NCBI RefSeq assembly: GCF_015694525.1
Contig: NZ_JADQDM010000017.1
Span: 1-64,000, forward strand
From: Hymenobacter ruricola
GTDB lineage: Bacteria; Bacteroidota; Bacteroidia; Cytophagales; Hymenobacteraceae
Direction: 5' to 3'
Length of the DNA: 64,000 nucleotides
Within the stretch, counting starts at the first letter, position 1, and the number at the start of each line of letters is the position of its first letter. A program made the position numbers and the translations under genes. The notes under the pieces were generated by a model. It worked only from the letters and a program-made list of their open reading frames with translations. It did not search any database and was not told the origin of the DNA. Positions 18,642 through 26,962 of the stretch are shown here, in pieces.

Positions 18642-18670
18642 ATCACCGGCCACTGCCCCACCTTTGTGCC

Positions 18671-19216
18671 ATGTCATCTCCCCTGCGCATTTCCCTGGCC
18701 AAGGCCAACGCTGCCACCGCCGCCCAACTGGCCGACCTGGGCCGGCAAACGTTTCAGGACACCTTTGCCGCCAATAATGCCCCGGCCGACATGGCCGCCT
18801 ACCTGGCCGAAAACTTCGGCCCGGATATTCAGCTGGCCGAGCTGCAGGACCGCGAAAACACCTTCCTGCTGGCCCACATGCAGGCCGAGCTGGTGGGCTA
18901 CGCCAAGCTGCGCGACAATTCCGCCCTGGGCCTGACCGATGGGCAGCACCCGGCCGGACGCCTCGAAATCGAGCGCCTCTACGTGCGCGACGACTGGCAG
19001 GGCACCGGCCTGGGCGCGGCCCTCATGCGCGGCATTCTGGCCCTGGCCGAACAGCTGCACTGCACGGCCGTGGTGCTGGGCGTGTGGGAGAAAAACGACA
19101 AGGCCCGCGCCTTCTACCAGCGGTTCGGGTTTCGGGAAATTGGCCAGCACGAATTCCGGCTGGGGCAGGACGTGCAAACGGACCTTATTCTGCGCAAGGG
19201 GCTGGCCGGGCGCTAA
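18671..19216 (+). CDS. GNAT-family N-acetyltransferase
   Basis: A 181-residue GNAT-fold enzyme that transfers an acetyl group from acetyl-CoA to an unidentified amine. The acetyl-CoA-binding P-loop is DDWQGTGLGAALMRGILALA (around 113-132), preceded by LEIERLYV and followed by the motif B segment KARAFYQRFGFREIG. The ATG at 18671 is chosen because residues SSPLRISLAKANAATAAQLADLGRQTF form the usual first strand and helix. It is close to the spermidine/PaiA-like branch of small GNATs; the substrate is unknown. Confidence 0.85.
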   Translation: MSSPLRISLAKANAATAAQLADLGRQTFQDTFAANNAPADMAAYLAENFGPDIQLAELQDRENTFLLAHMQAELVGYAKLRDNSALGLTDGQHPAGRLEIERLYVRDDWQGTGLGAALMRGILALAEQLHCTAVVLGVWEKNDKARAFYQRFGFREIGQHEFRLGQDVQTDLILRKGLAGR

Positions 19217-19232
19217 CCCGCTACTTTTGGGA

Positions 19233-20279
19233 ATGCCTATGCCCGATTTGATGCGCCTTCGGATGCGCCGCGCCGCGACGGGCCTGCTTGGGCTGGCCCT
19301 GGCCGCGGCCGCCTGCCAGTCGCCGTCTGACCGCGCTGGTTCTCCAGCGCCCCCGCCCGTGGGGCACTACGCCGGCAGCCTCAGCCGGCCCGGGCGGCCC
19401 GAGCTGCGCGTAGCGCTCGACATTCGCCACCCCAGCCCCGGCCACTACGAAGCCGAACTGACCGTGCCCGCCGCGCCGGCCCTGAGCTTCGTGGCCGACA
19501 CCGTTATTTTCGCCCAGAACCAGCTGCGCCTCGCCCGCCCCCTGCGCCCCGGCCAAACCCTGGCCCTGACCCTGGAGGGCGACTTCTGGCGGGGCACGGC
19601 GGGGCTCGATTCGGCCACGGCCACGGCCGTGCTGCTCAAGCGCGGCGGGCCCTTGCCCAGCACCTACCGCGTGGAGGAAGTGCCGCAGGCCGAGGGTTCG
19701 GCCTGGCTGTATGCCCCGGCCGACGTGGGCATGGCCGGCCCCGCGCTGGCCCTGCTGCCCGATTCGGCCACGGGCGCGGCGGCCCCCATCTGGGCCGATG
19801 CCTTGGCCCGCGAAGGCATCATCGTGCTGGTACTACCCGCAACCAACACCGCCAGCCCCGAGGCCGACGCTACCCAGCTGCTCGCGGCCCTGCGCCTGCT
19901 GCGCAACACGGCCGGGGCCGACACCGCCCACCTGGGCGCCTGGGCCGCCGGGCCCCGGGCGGCCGCGCTGGCGCAAGCCTTGGCTGCCCCTGCCGCCCCG
20001 CGTGCGGCCTACCTCATTGCCCAAAATGCCCCGCTCGACGCCGCTGCCCGAGCCGCTTTCCGGCAGCTGAAGGGCCGCAAGCTGCCGGTGCTGGGGCTGT
20101 GCGGTGGCCCCGCAGCAGCCCCGCAAGCGGCGGCCCTGCGCGGCGCGCTAGGCGGCCGAAGCGCTGCTGTACGGGCCTACCGCACGGCCGGCGCCGACCT
20201 GCTGGTGCCGGGCGAGCCGAGCCGGCAGTTGGGCCCGGGCCTGCCCGCCGACGTGGTGCAGTGGCTGCGCAGCCGGTAG
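19233..20279 (+). CDS. lipoprotein with alpha/beta-hydrolase-like C-terminal domain
   Basis: A protein of about 348 residues. A lipoprotein signal (MRRAATGLLGLALAAAAC, lipobox ending in Cys near residue 28) implies membrane anchoring. The N-terminal half is beta-rich; the C-terminal half (about 165-345) has a Rossmann-like order: ALLPDSATGAAAPIW, GIIVLVLPATN, ADTAHLGAWAAGPRAAALA. In alpha/beta hydrolases the last block would be the nucleophile elbow GxSxG, but here it is GAWAAG with no Ser, so hydrolase activity is doubtful. ATG at 19233, 19239 or 19251 are all possible starts. It follows the acetyltransferase by 16 bases. Confidence 0.65.
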   Translation: MPMPDLMRLRMRRAATGLLGLALAAAACQSPSDRAGSPAPPPVGHYAGSLSRPGRPELRVALDIRHPSPGHYEAELTVPAAPALSFVADTVIFAQNQLRLARPLRPGQTLALTLEGDFWRGTAGLDSATATAVLLKRGGPLPSTYRVEEVPQAEGSAWLYAPADVGMAGPALALLPDSATGAAAPIWADALAREGIIVLVLPATNTASPEADATQLLAALRLLRNTAGADTAHLGAWAAGPRAAALAQALAAPAAPRAAYLIAQNAPLDAAARAAFRQLKGRKLPVLGLCGGPAAAPQAAALRGALGGRSAAVRAYRTAGADLLVPGEPSRQLGPGLPADVVQWLRSR

Positions 20280-20346
20280 CCTGCACTGCCTCCGGTTACT
20301 TTTTCTACGTTCTCTCGCCTGCTCCGGTCCAGCTGTTTACCATCAG

Positions 20347-22608
20347 TTACACCAGCAACAAGCCCTTTTCGCGCAGCAGCTGCCAGGCCGGGCCTTGCAG
20401 AAAAGCCTCAAACGGGCCTTCCGACTGCGGGAAGGTGGCCGCCGCGTCGCGCAGCAAAACTTTGGCGTCGTAGTCGTGGCTGAGCTGCAGCAGGAGCTGG
20501 TGCAGCCAGCGGCCGGCGGCTTCGGTGGTTTTCACTTCAAAATCCTCGGCCTGCTCGTAGCAGGTGAGCACGGCTCGGGGGGCCTTTTTGCCGGGTTCGA
20601 GGCGCAGCTCGGGGGCGTTGCCCAGCCAGAACAGGCGCTGGTTCTGGCGGGCGAAGTCGGGCTTGTCGGGCGCCTGCAGGGCCTGCTGCACGAGGTGGCG
20701 CGGGGTGGTGGGGCGCGGGGTTTTGAAGTCGAACCAGCGGGCCAAGGGCTCGTCGAGGGCCACGTGGTGCAGGTAGTTGTAGAGCGACTTGGCCAGGCCG
20801 GGGCCGAAGGCTTCGTGGTCGGCGCCGAGGGGGTCGTCGTGCCAGAGGTCGTTCCAGGCGAAGCCGGCGGGCTCGGGACCGACGGCCTGCACCTGGTATT
20901 TCGCGGGGTTTTTGCCCACGGGCGAGTGCGCCGTCATCGAGAAGCGGTGCCAGTAGCCGCTCTGCACCACGCCGGCGGCGAAGAGCTGGCGCACCACTTC
21001 GAGGCTGTCGATGGTTTCCTGAGCGGTTTGGGTGGGAAAGCCGTACATCAGGTAGGCGTGCACCATGATGCCGGCCTGGGTAAAGCCGTCGGCCACGCGG
21101 GCCACCTGGGCAATGGTGACGCCCTTTTCCATGAGCGCCAGCAGCCGGTCGGAGGCCACTTCTAGGCCGCCGCTCACGGCGATGCAGCCCGACGCGGCCA
21201 GCAGCCGGCAAAGGTCGAGCGAAAAGGTTTTCTCGAAGCGGATGTTGCCCCACCAGGTGATGGGCACGCGGCGCTTGAGCAGTTCCACGGCCAGGTCGCG
21301 CAGGGCCAGCGGCGGGGCGGCCTCGTCCACGAAGTGAAAGCCGGTCTGGCCCGTTTGCTGAATGATTTGCTCGATGCGGTCGACCAGCAGGGTGCTGGGC
21401 GCCGTTTCGTATCGCGAGATGTAGTCCAACGTCACGTCGCAGAACGAGCAGCGCTTCCAGTAGCAGCCGTGGGCCACGGTGAGCTTGTTCCAGCGGCCGT
21501 CGCTCCAGAGGCGGTGCATGGGGTTCAGCACCTCCAGCACCGAGAGGTACTCGGTGAGGGGCAGGTCGGAGTAGTCGGGGGTGCCCACTTCGTGGTGAGG
21601 CACGTCGGGAAACGGGTGGTTGACGTACTCGATTTCGCCCTGGTTGTTCCTTAAAAACGTGCGCTGTAGGGGCGGGGCTTGCCCCCGCCCGTCGTCGGAC
21701 AAAACAATTCCTCCAATTGCAGGCGGCGCAGACGTCCGGGCGGGGGCAAGCCCCGCCCCTACCTGTTCTAATATCCGCAGCCAGGGCCCTTCGCCATCGT
21801 CCAACGTCAGAAAGTCGATGTAATCAAAGAAGCGGGGTTCTTGGATGGTGCGCAGCTCGGTGTTGGGGTAGCCGCCGCCCATGATGGTCACGGTTTCGGG
21901 GCTGAGGTGCTTGATGTGCTTGGCCAGCCGCAGCGCGCCGTAAAGGTTGCCGGGGAAGGGCACGGTGAAGCCCACAATGTCGGGCCGCACGCGCTGCAAA
22001 AGAGGCTCCAGCTCCTCCAGCAGCATGGTGTCGAGCAGGCCGGGGGCGGCTTCCAGCTCGCGGTGCAGGGGCTCGAAGCTGGTGGCGGAGAGGGCCAGCT
22101 TCTCGGCGTAGCGCGAAAAGCCAAAGTGCGGCCCCACGGTTTCCTTGAGCAGGTCGGCCAGGTCTTCGAGGTAGAGGGTGGCCAGGTGGCGGGCCTGGTC
22201 GGTGAGGCCCATGGTGCCGAAGGCGGTTTCCAGGTCGGCCACGTTGTCGAAGCGGCTGGCTTCGGGCAAAAAGCGGCCGTGGCAGATGCGCGGGGCCAGG
22301 GTGAGGTCCTTGTTTTGGAGGAAGCGGATGACCGGCCCGATGGTGGCGAGGTAGCGGTTTTGCAGGCGCAGCATGCGCCGGGCGTTGTCGCTCAGGTCAA
22401 AACTTCCGGCTTCAATTTCCTGAAAAACCCGTTTCAGCCCGGCCCCCGAAAACAGCCGCAGCACCAGCTGCAGGCCCAGGTCGGCCTGCGTCACGGCGTA
22501 GCCGCGCCCGCCCAAAAAGCCCTTGATGTAGGCCGTGGCCGGGTACGGGGTATTCAGCTGCGTGAGCGGCGGCGTGAGCAGCAGGATGCGGGGCGAGGCA
22601 GTGGGCAC
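20347..22608 (-). CDS. B12-binding-domain radical SAM protein
   Basis: A 753-residue protein starting at GTG 22608. The N-terminal part (about 1-260) is a cobalamin-binding-like Rossmann domain (RILLLTPPLTQLNTPYPATA, then VGFTVPFPGNLYGALRLAKH and TIMGGGYPNTEL). The radical SAM core follows, with the iron-sulfur motif CYWKRCSFC near residues 382-390 and ISRYE soon after. Such proteins use SAM and often cobalamin for methylation or other radical chemistry; the substrate is unknown. Residues about 283-314 are encoded by a palindromic repeat inserted in frame (21666-21762), which replaces the usual linker between the two domains. Genes for B12 uptake lie 4 kb away, but no operon links them. Confidence 0.85.
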   Translation of the reverse strand: MPTASPRILLLTPPLTQLNTPYPATAYIKGFLGGRGYAVTQADLGLQLVLRLFSGAGLKRVFQEIEAGSFDLSDNARRMLRLQNRYLATIGPVIRFLQNKDLTLAPRICHGRFLPEASRFDNVADLETAFGTMGLTDQARHLATLYLEDLADLLKETVGPHFGFSRYAEKLALSATSFEPLHRELEAAPGLLDTMLLEELEPLLQRVRPDIVGFTVPFPGNLYGALRLAKHIKHLSPETVTIMGGGYPNTELRTIQEPRFFDYIDFLTLDDGEGPWLRILEQVGAGLAPARTSAPPAIGGIVLSDDGRGQAPPLQRTFLRNNQGEIEYVNHPFPDVPHHEVGTPDYSDLPLTEYLSVLEVLNPMHRLWSDGRWNKLTVAHGCYWKRCSFCDVTLDYISRYETAPSTLLVDRIEQIIQQTGQTGFHFVDEAAPPLALRDLAVELLKRRVPITWWGNIRFEKTFSLDLCRLLAASGCIAVSGGLEVASDRLLALMEKGVTIAQVARVADGFTQAGIMVHAYLMYGFPTQTAQETIDSLEVVRQLFAAGVVQSGYWHRFSMTAHSPVGKNPAKYQVQAVGPEPAGFAWNDLWHDDPLGADHEAFGPGLAKSLYNYLHHVALDEPLARWFDFKTPRPTTPRHLVQQALQAPDKPDFARQNQRLFWLGNAPELRLEPGKKAPRAVLTCYEQAEDFEVKTTEAAGRWLHQLLLQLSHDYDAKVLLRDAAATFPQSEGPFEAFLQGPAWQLLREKGLLLV
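21666..21762. repeat. REP-like inverted repeat inside a coding sequence
   Basis: Two perfect 26-base inverted arms lie at 21666-21691 and 21737-21762 around a 45-base spacer; each begins or ends with GTAGGGGCGGGGCTTGCCCC or its complement. The element sits wholly within the radical SAM gene without a frameshift or stop, adding a peptide that starts VGAGLAPARTSAPP. Its structure is like that of intergenic REP/BIME pairs. Confidence 0.9.
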
Positions 22609-22661
22609 AGTGGCAAGTAACCCGGCCGGGGCGGCCAGGGTTCATTTCCGGCAAAGGTCGG

Positions 22662-22759
22662 GTAGCGCGGACTTTGTAGTCCGCGTCCCCGGCGGCAACC
22701 CGAACGACGTGCAAACGGCTCTAACGGTGCAGGGACGCGGACTGCAAAGTCCGCGCTAC
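22662..22759. repeat. REP-like inverted repeat, GTAGCG family
   Basis: The arms at 22662-22689 and 22732-22759 are 28 bases each and complementary except for one base (core GTAGCGCGGACTTTG). The right arm contains the TAG stop (22756-22758) of the Met/His-rich outer-membrane protein. The same family recurs at 30516-30589. It probably forms a stable hairpin at the 3' end of the transcript. Confidence 0.9.
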
Positions 22760-24411
22760 ATCTTCATCTTCATCCAGGGGGCCGTGAGGCGCAGGTACAC
22801 CGAGGCCGACAGCGGCATCTTGCCGTAGCCCGGGCCGGCGTAGGTGGCGCCGTACTGCCCCACTCGCAGGCTCTGCGGAATGAAATAACCCGTGAGCTGC
22901 CCGCCCACGCTCAGCTCCGGGCCGCGGGGGCCGCCCAGGCTGGCCAGGCGGTAGCTGCTGCCCAGCGTGAGGGCGTGGATGTTGTAGACGCTTCGCACCA
23001 GGTTGTCGGAAGAGCCGGCGGCGTAAAACTCCAGCTCCTCGCTGTCTTTCTGCACAAACTCGTAGCGGCCGTAGAACGTGGGCCGGCCCAGCGTGAGGTT
23101 GGTTTCGGCCAGCACGGCGTGCTCGCCGCGGTGGCCGTCGCCGTGCTCGTTCAGCCCCCACACCAAGGCTGAGGCCAGGTAGCGGCGCTCGCCCCAGGTG
23201 CGGCTGTGCAGCACGCTGGCGGTGGTGCGCGTCACGTCCTCGCCGGGGTGCAGGTCTTCGGGGCTTTTGATGAAGGCGCGGCTCACCTGCAGGGCCAGGC
23301 TGCGGCTGGGGTTCCAGTTGAGGCGGCCGGCCCAAGAGTCGGCGCGGGGCCGGTCGAAATCGTAGCGCTTCTCGTCGGGCTCGCGGCCGGTGAAGTTGCT
23401 GCCTTCCAGCTTGAACTGCTTGTAGCGCACGCCCAGCGTGGCCACGCCAAAGGTGATGTGCGTGGCGTCGGTCCAGTGGTGCGAAAGCGGCGCGTCGGGG
23501 TTGGGCATGGCCGAAATGCGGTGCATGAAGGCCACCGGCCCAATGGCGGGCTCGCCGGGGTAGCCCACGTAGAGGCTCACGTCCACGTCCTCGCTCACGG
23601 CGTGGGTGTAGCTGGCCGTCAGGCCCGAAATCAGGTCGTGCGGGTGCTGCTTGTCGATGAGCGGCTGGCCCTGGTAGCTCTCGCCGGTCTGGAACAGCAG
23701 CGGGTAGCCGCCGTTGGTTTCGGTGAGCGGGTCGAGGCTGACCATCAAACTCAGGTTCAGCAGGCCGCGCGCCCCAATTTCGCGCTGGGCCATCACCATC
23801 CCCCAGTTCGGCCCGTCGATGGCGTTGGCGTGGCCACGGGCGTTGTTATGATTGACATTCTGGCTGGTGTAGCGGCCGAAGGCGGCGCCGTGGTACATCA
23901 GCATCCAGGGGCCGCGGTGCTGCATCCACATGTACATGGGCGTCGCGTCGGGGTGCCAGCTGGTGCCCGAGCCGTTGCGGCTCATCTGCAGGCGGCGCGA
24001 GAGGGCGTGGCTCATGCCGGGCATGGCCATGGTGCTGCCGTGGGCCATGTTCATGCCACCCATGTCGTGGGTGGTGCCCTCCATTTTCATGCTTTCGGGG
24101 TGCCCGGCGTGGTTCATGGGGGCGGTGGGCTGAGGCGCAGTGGGCACCGGCATATCCATGCCTTCCATTGAATGCTGGCGCCCCGCGTGGTAACTGGTAT
24201 CGGCGGCCGGCACGGGCGTAGCCGAAGAAGCGGGCCTGGCAGCGGCTGGCACGGCTTTTTTCGGGGCTGGGGTGGGCTGGGGCGCGGCTGGCCGGGGCTG
24301 GGCCGGCTTGGGCATCGCCATGTCCATGTGCTCGTGCGTCTGAGCCAGGACCGACAGCAGGGGGGCAGCCGAGAGGAAGGCAATCAGTAACAGCCTGTTT
24401 AATAGGACCAT
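22756..24411 (-). CDS. Met/His-rich outer-membrane beta-barrel protein, probably metal (copper) related
   Basis: About 551 residues from ATG 24411, which begins a signal peptide (MVLLNRLLLIAFLSAAPLLSVLAQ); a more distal GTG/ATG start would mask it. Residues 25-155 are extremely rich in Met, His and Pro, with clusters such as THEHMDMAMPKP and HDMGGMNMAHGSTMAMPGM, typical of Cu(I)/Cu(II)-binding segments. The rest (about 170-551) has alternating beta-strand sequence ending in an aromatic/hydrophobic strand, as in an outer-membrane barrel. An HMA-AraC regulator lies nearby. Copper handling is inferred from composition and neighbourhood. The stop codon lies in an inverted repeat. Confidence 0.7.
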   Translation of the reverse strand: MVLLNRLLLIAFLSAAPLLSVLAQTHEHMDMAMPKPAQPRPAAPQPTPAPKKAVPAAARPASSATPVPAADTSYHAGRQHSMEGMDMPVPTAPQPTAPMNHAGHPESMKMEGTTHDMGGMNMAHGSTMAMPGMSHALSRRLQMSRNGSGTSWHPDATPMYMWMQHRGPWMLMYHGAAFGRYTSQNVNHNNARGHANAIDGPNWGMVMAQREIGARGLLNLSLMVSLDPLTETNGGYPLLFQTGESYQGQPLIDKQHPHDLISGLTASYTHAVSEDVDVSLYVGYPGEPAIGPVAFMHRISAMPNPDAPLSHHWTDATHITFGVATLGVRYKQFKLEGSNFTGREPDEKRYDFDRPRADSWAGRLNWNPSRSLALQVSRAFIKSPEDLHPGEDVTRTTASVLHSRTWGERRYLASALVWGLNEHGDGHRGEHAVLAETNLTLGRPTFYGRYEFVQKDSEELEFYAAGSSDNLVRSVYNIHALTLGSSYRLASLGGPRGPELSVGGQLTGYFIPQSLRVGQYGATYAGPGYGKMPLSASVYLRLTAPWMKMKM

Positions 24412-24537
24412 GTTGCCGGGAGATGGGATACTGCAAAACACTGCCTGCTATACCCTTCGCCATCCGCGATGGTTCACCTAGCACCGCGTAGCATTCAGCC
24501 TAAAACGTACAGCATCCTGGCGCCCGGGCGGCGCCGC

Positions 24538-24735
24538 TCAGCGGCGCCCGCGCAGCACCTCCAGGGTTTCGCGGTGGCGCTTTTCGGCCAAATCCTGGCT
24601 GCGCGAAGCCACGCCCCAGATGGCGGCCGGAATCCAGCCAATGAAGGTAATCTGCAGAATGAAGCACAGGATGCCCTTCAGAATGTGGCCGTTTACCATC
24701 ATGGAAAAACCCGGGAGCAAAATGGCGAGTAGCAT
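24538..24735 (-). CDS. YqaE/Pmp3-family small membrane protein
   Basis: A 65-residue protein with two transmembrane helices, MLLAILLPGFSMMVNG and KGILCFILQITFIGWIPAAIWGV, matching the Pmp3/YqaE (UPF0057) pattern of LPP-type first helix and GWIPG/A-type second helix. ATG at 24735 is chosen over longer starts because those would overlap the terminator at 24773-24807. The family is linked to membrane potential and stress tolerance, with no known biochemical activity. Confidence 0.75.
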   Translation of the reverse strand: MLLAILLPGFSMMVNGHILKGILCFILQITFIGWIPAAIWGVASRSQDLAEKRHRETLEVLRGRR

Positions 24736-24772
24736 CGGAACAAAAGAAAACAATGAAGCGGCAAACCTAACG

Positions 24773-24807
24773 AAAAAGGCGGCTGCCCAGGTAGACAGCC
24801 GCCTTTT
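24773..24807 (-). terminator. rho-independent terminator after AraC gene
   Basis: AAAAAGGCGGCTG (24773-24785) pairs with CAGCCGCCTTTT (24796-24807) around a 10-base loop. On the minus strand it follows the regulator's stop by about 25 bases and ends in T residues. Confidence 0.85.
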
Positions 24808-24832
24808 CGCGGGCAAGAAAACGATGCCGCGC

Positions 24833-25405
24833 CTACGCCAGCGCGTCGAGCGACATGCGGCCGGGCATCATCAGGCGGCGGAACTCGCTCACGGAATAGC
24901 CCGTCACCTGGCGGAACTGGTTGCTCAGGTGCTGGCCCGAGCTGTAGCGCATCTGGTCGGCTATCTGGTTCAGGGTCAGCTCGCCGTAGCTGAGCATTTC
25001 TTTCACGCGCTCAATCTTGAGGCGAATGAGGTACTTCTCGATGGTGAGGTGGGCGGTGCGCGAAAACACCTTGCTCAGGTGCGAGTAGGTGGCCGCAAAC
25101 CGGTCGGTGAGGAAGGCCGACGTGGTGAGCGGCGAGCGCGCCGTGCGCAGGTGCTCCAGGTACTCGGCCAGGGTGGTCTTGATTTGTTCGGTGAGCTGCT
25201 CGGCCCGGCCGCGCAGCAGCTCGAAGCCGGCGGCGTGCAGCAGCGGGGCCAGGGCCTCGGGGTCGGCGGGGGTGGCTTCGTCGAGCTCGGCCACGCCGAG
25301 CGTGACGGCCTTGGGCCGGTAGCCGGCCCGCTCCAGTAAACCATGAACGGCCTCCACGCACCGGGGGCACACCATGTTCTTGATATGCAGTAGGTTGGTT
25401 TTCAA
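24833..25405 (-). CDS. AraC-family regulator with N-terminal HMA-like metal-binding motif
   Basis: A 190-residue protein. The N-terminus MKTNLLHIKNMVCPRCVEAVHGLL is an HMA-like fold start with CxxC, and the C-terminal 90 residues (FSRTAHLTIEKYLIRLKIERVKEML ... GQHLSNQFRQVTGYSVSEFR) are the paired helix-turn-helix of AraC. This architecture is frequent in Bacteroidota near copper and other metal genes. The start is a TTG at 25405; ATG at Met11 would remove the first strand of the HMA fold, so TTG is preferred. It lies 5 bases after the upstream gene and probably shares its transcript. The regulated metal is inferred, not shown. Confidence 0.8.
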   Translation of the reverse strand: MKTNLLHIKNMVCPRCVEAVHGLLERAGYRPKAVTLGVAELDEATPADPEALAPLLHAAGFELLRGRAEQLTEQIKTTLAEYLEHLRTARSPLTTSAFLTDRFAATYSHLSKVFSRTAHLTIEKYLIRLKIERVKEMLSYGELTLNQIADQMRYSSGQHLSNQFRQVTGYSVSEFRRLMMPGRMSLDALA

Positions 25406-25410
25406 GGTCT

Positions 25411-25767
25411 TTATCGGGTTTCGGGCCGCCGTGGGGCGGCCGGTGAAGGATGAGAACGAGCCGGCGCAGCACCGGCGGCGCGGCGCGGGCGGGGCGCCGG
25501 AGTGGACACTTCGGCCCAGCCCCGCCCGAACCAGTGCGCCGTGGCCCAGGTCACAAACGGAACCACGGCCAGGAACGTCACCGCCAGCAGCCAGAACAGT
25601 ACGAGAAAAGCGGAAAAAAGTCGACCGAAAAAATGGTCACTCACCCCAAACAAATAAACCACCAGCATTAGTGCCAGGGCCAGGGCCACGCCGGCCAGCA
25701 CGCCCACCCGCCGCCAGGGCCAGGCGGCAACGTGTTTTTGGAGGCGACGGCGCAGCGGAAGGGGCAT
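25411..25767 (-). CDS. small two-helix membrane protein
   Basis: A 118-residue protein with a basic N-terminus, two membrane helices (about 22-43, VGVLAGVALALALMLVVYLFGV, and 50-77, LFSAFLVLFWLLAVTFLAVVPFVTWA) and a Pro/Ala/Arg-rich tail. Its stop is only 5 bases from the regulator gene, suggesting cotranscription. No family is recognised. Confidence 0.6.
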   Translation of the reverse strand: MPLPLRRRLQKHVAAWPWRRVGVLAGVALALALMLVVYLFGVSDHFFGRLFSAFLVLFWLLAVTFLAVVPFVTWATAHWFGRGWAEVSTPAPRPRRAAGAAPARSHPSPAAPRRPETR

Positions 25768-25821
25768 AAAGGACCGAATTGGGAGGGTGAAAATAAGGGA
25801 AATTTTGGTTGGGCCCCGCCC

Positions 25822-26427
25822 CTACCCCACCAGCGCCAGCAGCTCGCGTTGCACCGCGGCGCCGTGGTCGTCCTCGTACCAGGCGTTCATGGCCTTAATT
25901 ATCTGGTTGGTGTGCAGGGTTTTATCGGCGTGCAGCTGGTGGGCCAGCGCCTGCGCCTCGGCCGGGCGCGGGCCCCAGTCGCCGAGGTCGGCGCCGGTGG
26001 CCGCGTCGCGCCGAATGAGCTTGGGAATGCTGTTGCCGCCGTTGGTTTGGTGGGCGGCCATCAGGGCGGGGTGGTCGGAGCGCAGCAGCACGCGCAGCTC
26101 CACGTGGCCCGCGCTCACGTCGGCCAGGTGGGCCAGCACGGGCAGGGTGTGGGCCGTGTCGCCGCACCAGGCTTCGCCCAGCACCAGCCACTGCTCGGGG
26201 CGGGCCAGGTGGGTGAGCCGGCCGACCAGCTCCGGCAGCAGCGGTTCGCCCAAAGCCCGGTCGAGGTGGGCCTGGTTTTGGTCGGTGAAGCGCACGTAGG
26301 CGGGGTTTTGGTCGGGGCCGCTGGTGCGGTGCTCGGCGGCCAGCGTGCGCACCAGCTGCCGGAACTCGGCGTAGGTGAAGACGGGCGTGGGAACGGCGGC
26401 GGGCGAAGGAACGAAGTTGCTGGACAT
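25822..26427 (-). CDS. thioredoxin-family protein with altered active site
   Basis: A 201-residue protein from ATG 26427 without a signal peptide, so cytoplasmic. The thioredoxin-like core has WLVLGEAWCGDTAHTLPVLAHLA near 105-125 and NSIPKLIRRD later (cis-Pro region). The usual CxxC is replaced by CGDT, with only one cysteine, as in the Thioredoxin_9-like branch. Disulfide exchange is therefore unlikely; a thiol-binding or peroxidatic role is possible but unproven. Confidence 0.75.
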   Translation of the reverse strand: MSSNFVPSPAAVPTPVFTYAEFRQLVRTLAAEHRTSGPDQNPAYVRFTDQNQAHLDRALGEPLLPELVGRLTHLARPEQWLVLGEAWCGDTAHTLPVLAHLADVSAGHVELRVLLRSDHPALMAAHQTNGGNSIPKLIRRDAATGADLGDWGPRPAEAQALAHQLHADKTLHTNQIIKAMNAWYEDDHGAAVQRELLALVG

Positions 26428-26595
26428 CAGGAAGAAAGTGAGGGCGGGCCGACCGGGGCGCACTTTTGCGCAACCTTGAGGCGGCTCCTGCCGCTACAAC
26501 CGTACCCCCGGCCGATGGTTCGGGTTGCGCGGCGGCGAGTTATTTTTCTACCTTGCGGCATCGCATTCTTTCACCCCCTTCACATTCGCTCCTTC

Positions 26596-26871
26596 ATGCT
26601 CCTGAAACAGTTCCTCCGCCCCTTCGCCGTGGCCTGCGTTGTCACCGCCACGTTTAGCGCCTGCAGCTCGGGCACCAAAGACGGCGACACCAACGTGGAG
26701 CGCGGCTACACCAAGAAAGGCCCCGCCGCGCCCACCGATGGCGTGGCCAACGGCGACTCCGTGACGGCGGGCGTGCAGCGCGACACCGGCACCCACCAGC
26801 CCACCGGCAAGGAGCTCTACAAAGCCGCCGGCGACGCCAAAGACCGCAACCACGACGGCATCGCCGACTAA
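26596..26871 (+). CDS. small lipoprotein, hypothetical
   Basis: A 91-residue protein starting MLLKQFLRPFAVACVVTATFSAC, a lipoprotein signal with the lipid-bearing Cys near 23. The mature part is short, polar and probably disordered, ending GDAKDRNHDGIAD, a DxNxDG-type calcium-loop-like end. It runs into a shared terminator. The function is unknown. Confidence 0.65.
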   Translation: MLLKQFLRPFAVACVVTATFSACSSGTKDGDTNVERGYTKKGPAAPTDGVANGDSVTAGVQRDTGTHQPTGKELYKAAGDAKDRNHDGIAD

Positions 26872-26893
26872 ACCAGCTGGCTTTCAAACCAAC

Positions 26894-26928
26894 AAAAAGG
26901 CCCCCACCTTCCGGCAGGGGCCTTTTTC
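26894..26928. terminator. bidirectional rho-independent terminator
   Basis: AAAAAGGCCCC (26894-26904) and GGGGCCTTTTT (26918-26928) form a stem with A/T tracts on both sides. It serves the small lipoprotein on the + strand and btuG on the minus strand. Confidence 0.88.
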
Positions 26929-26962
26929 TTATTTGCAGGGCGAAGGTGAAGGTGACTGGGGG

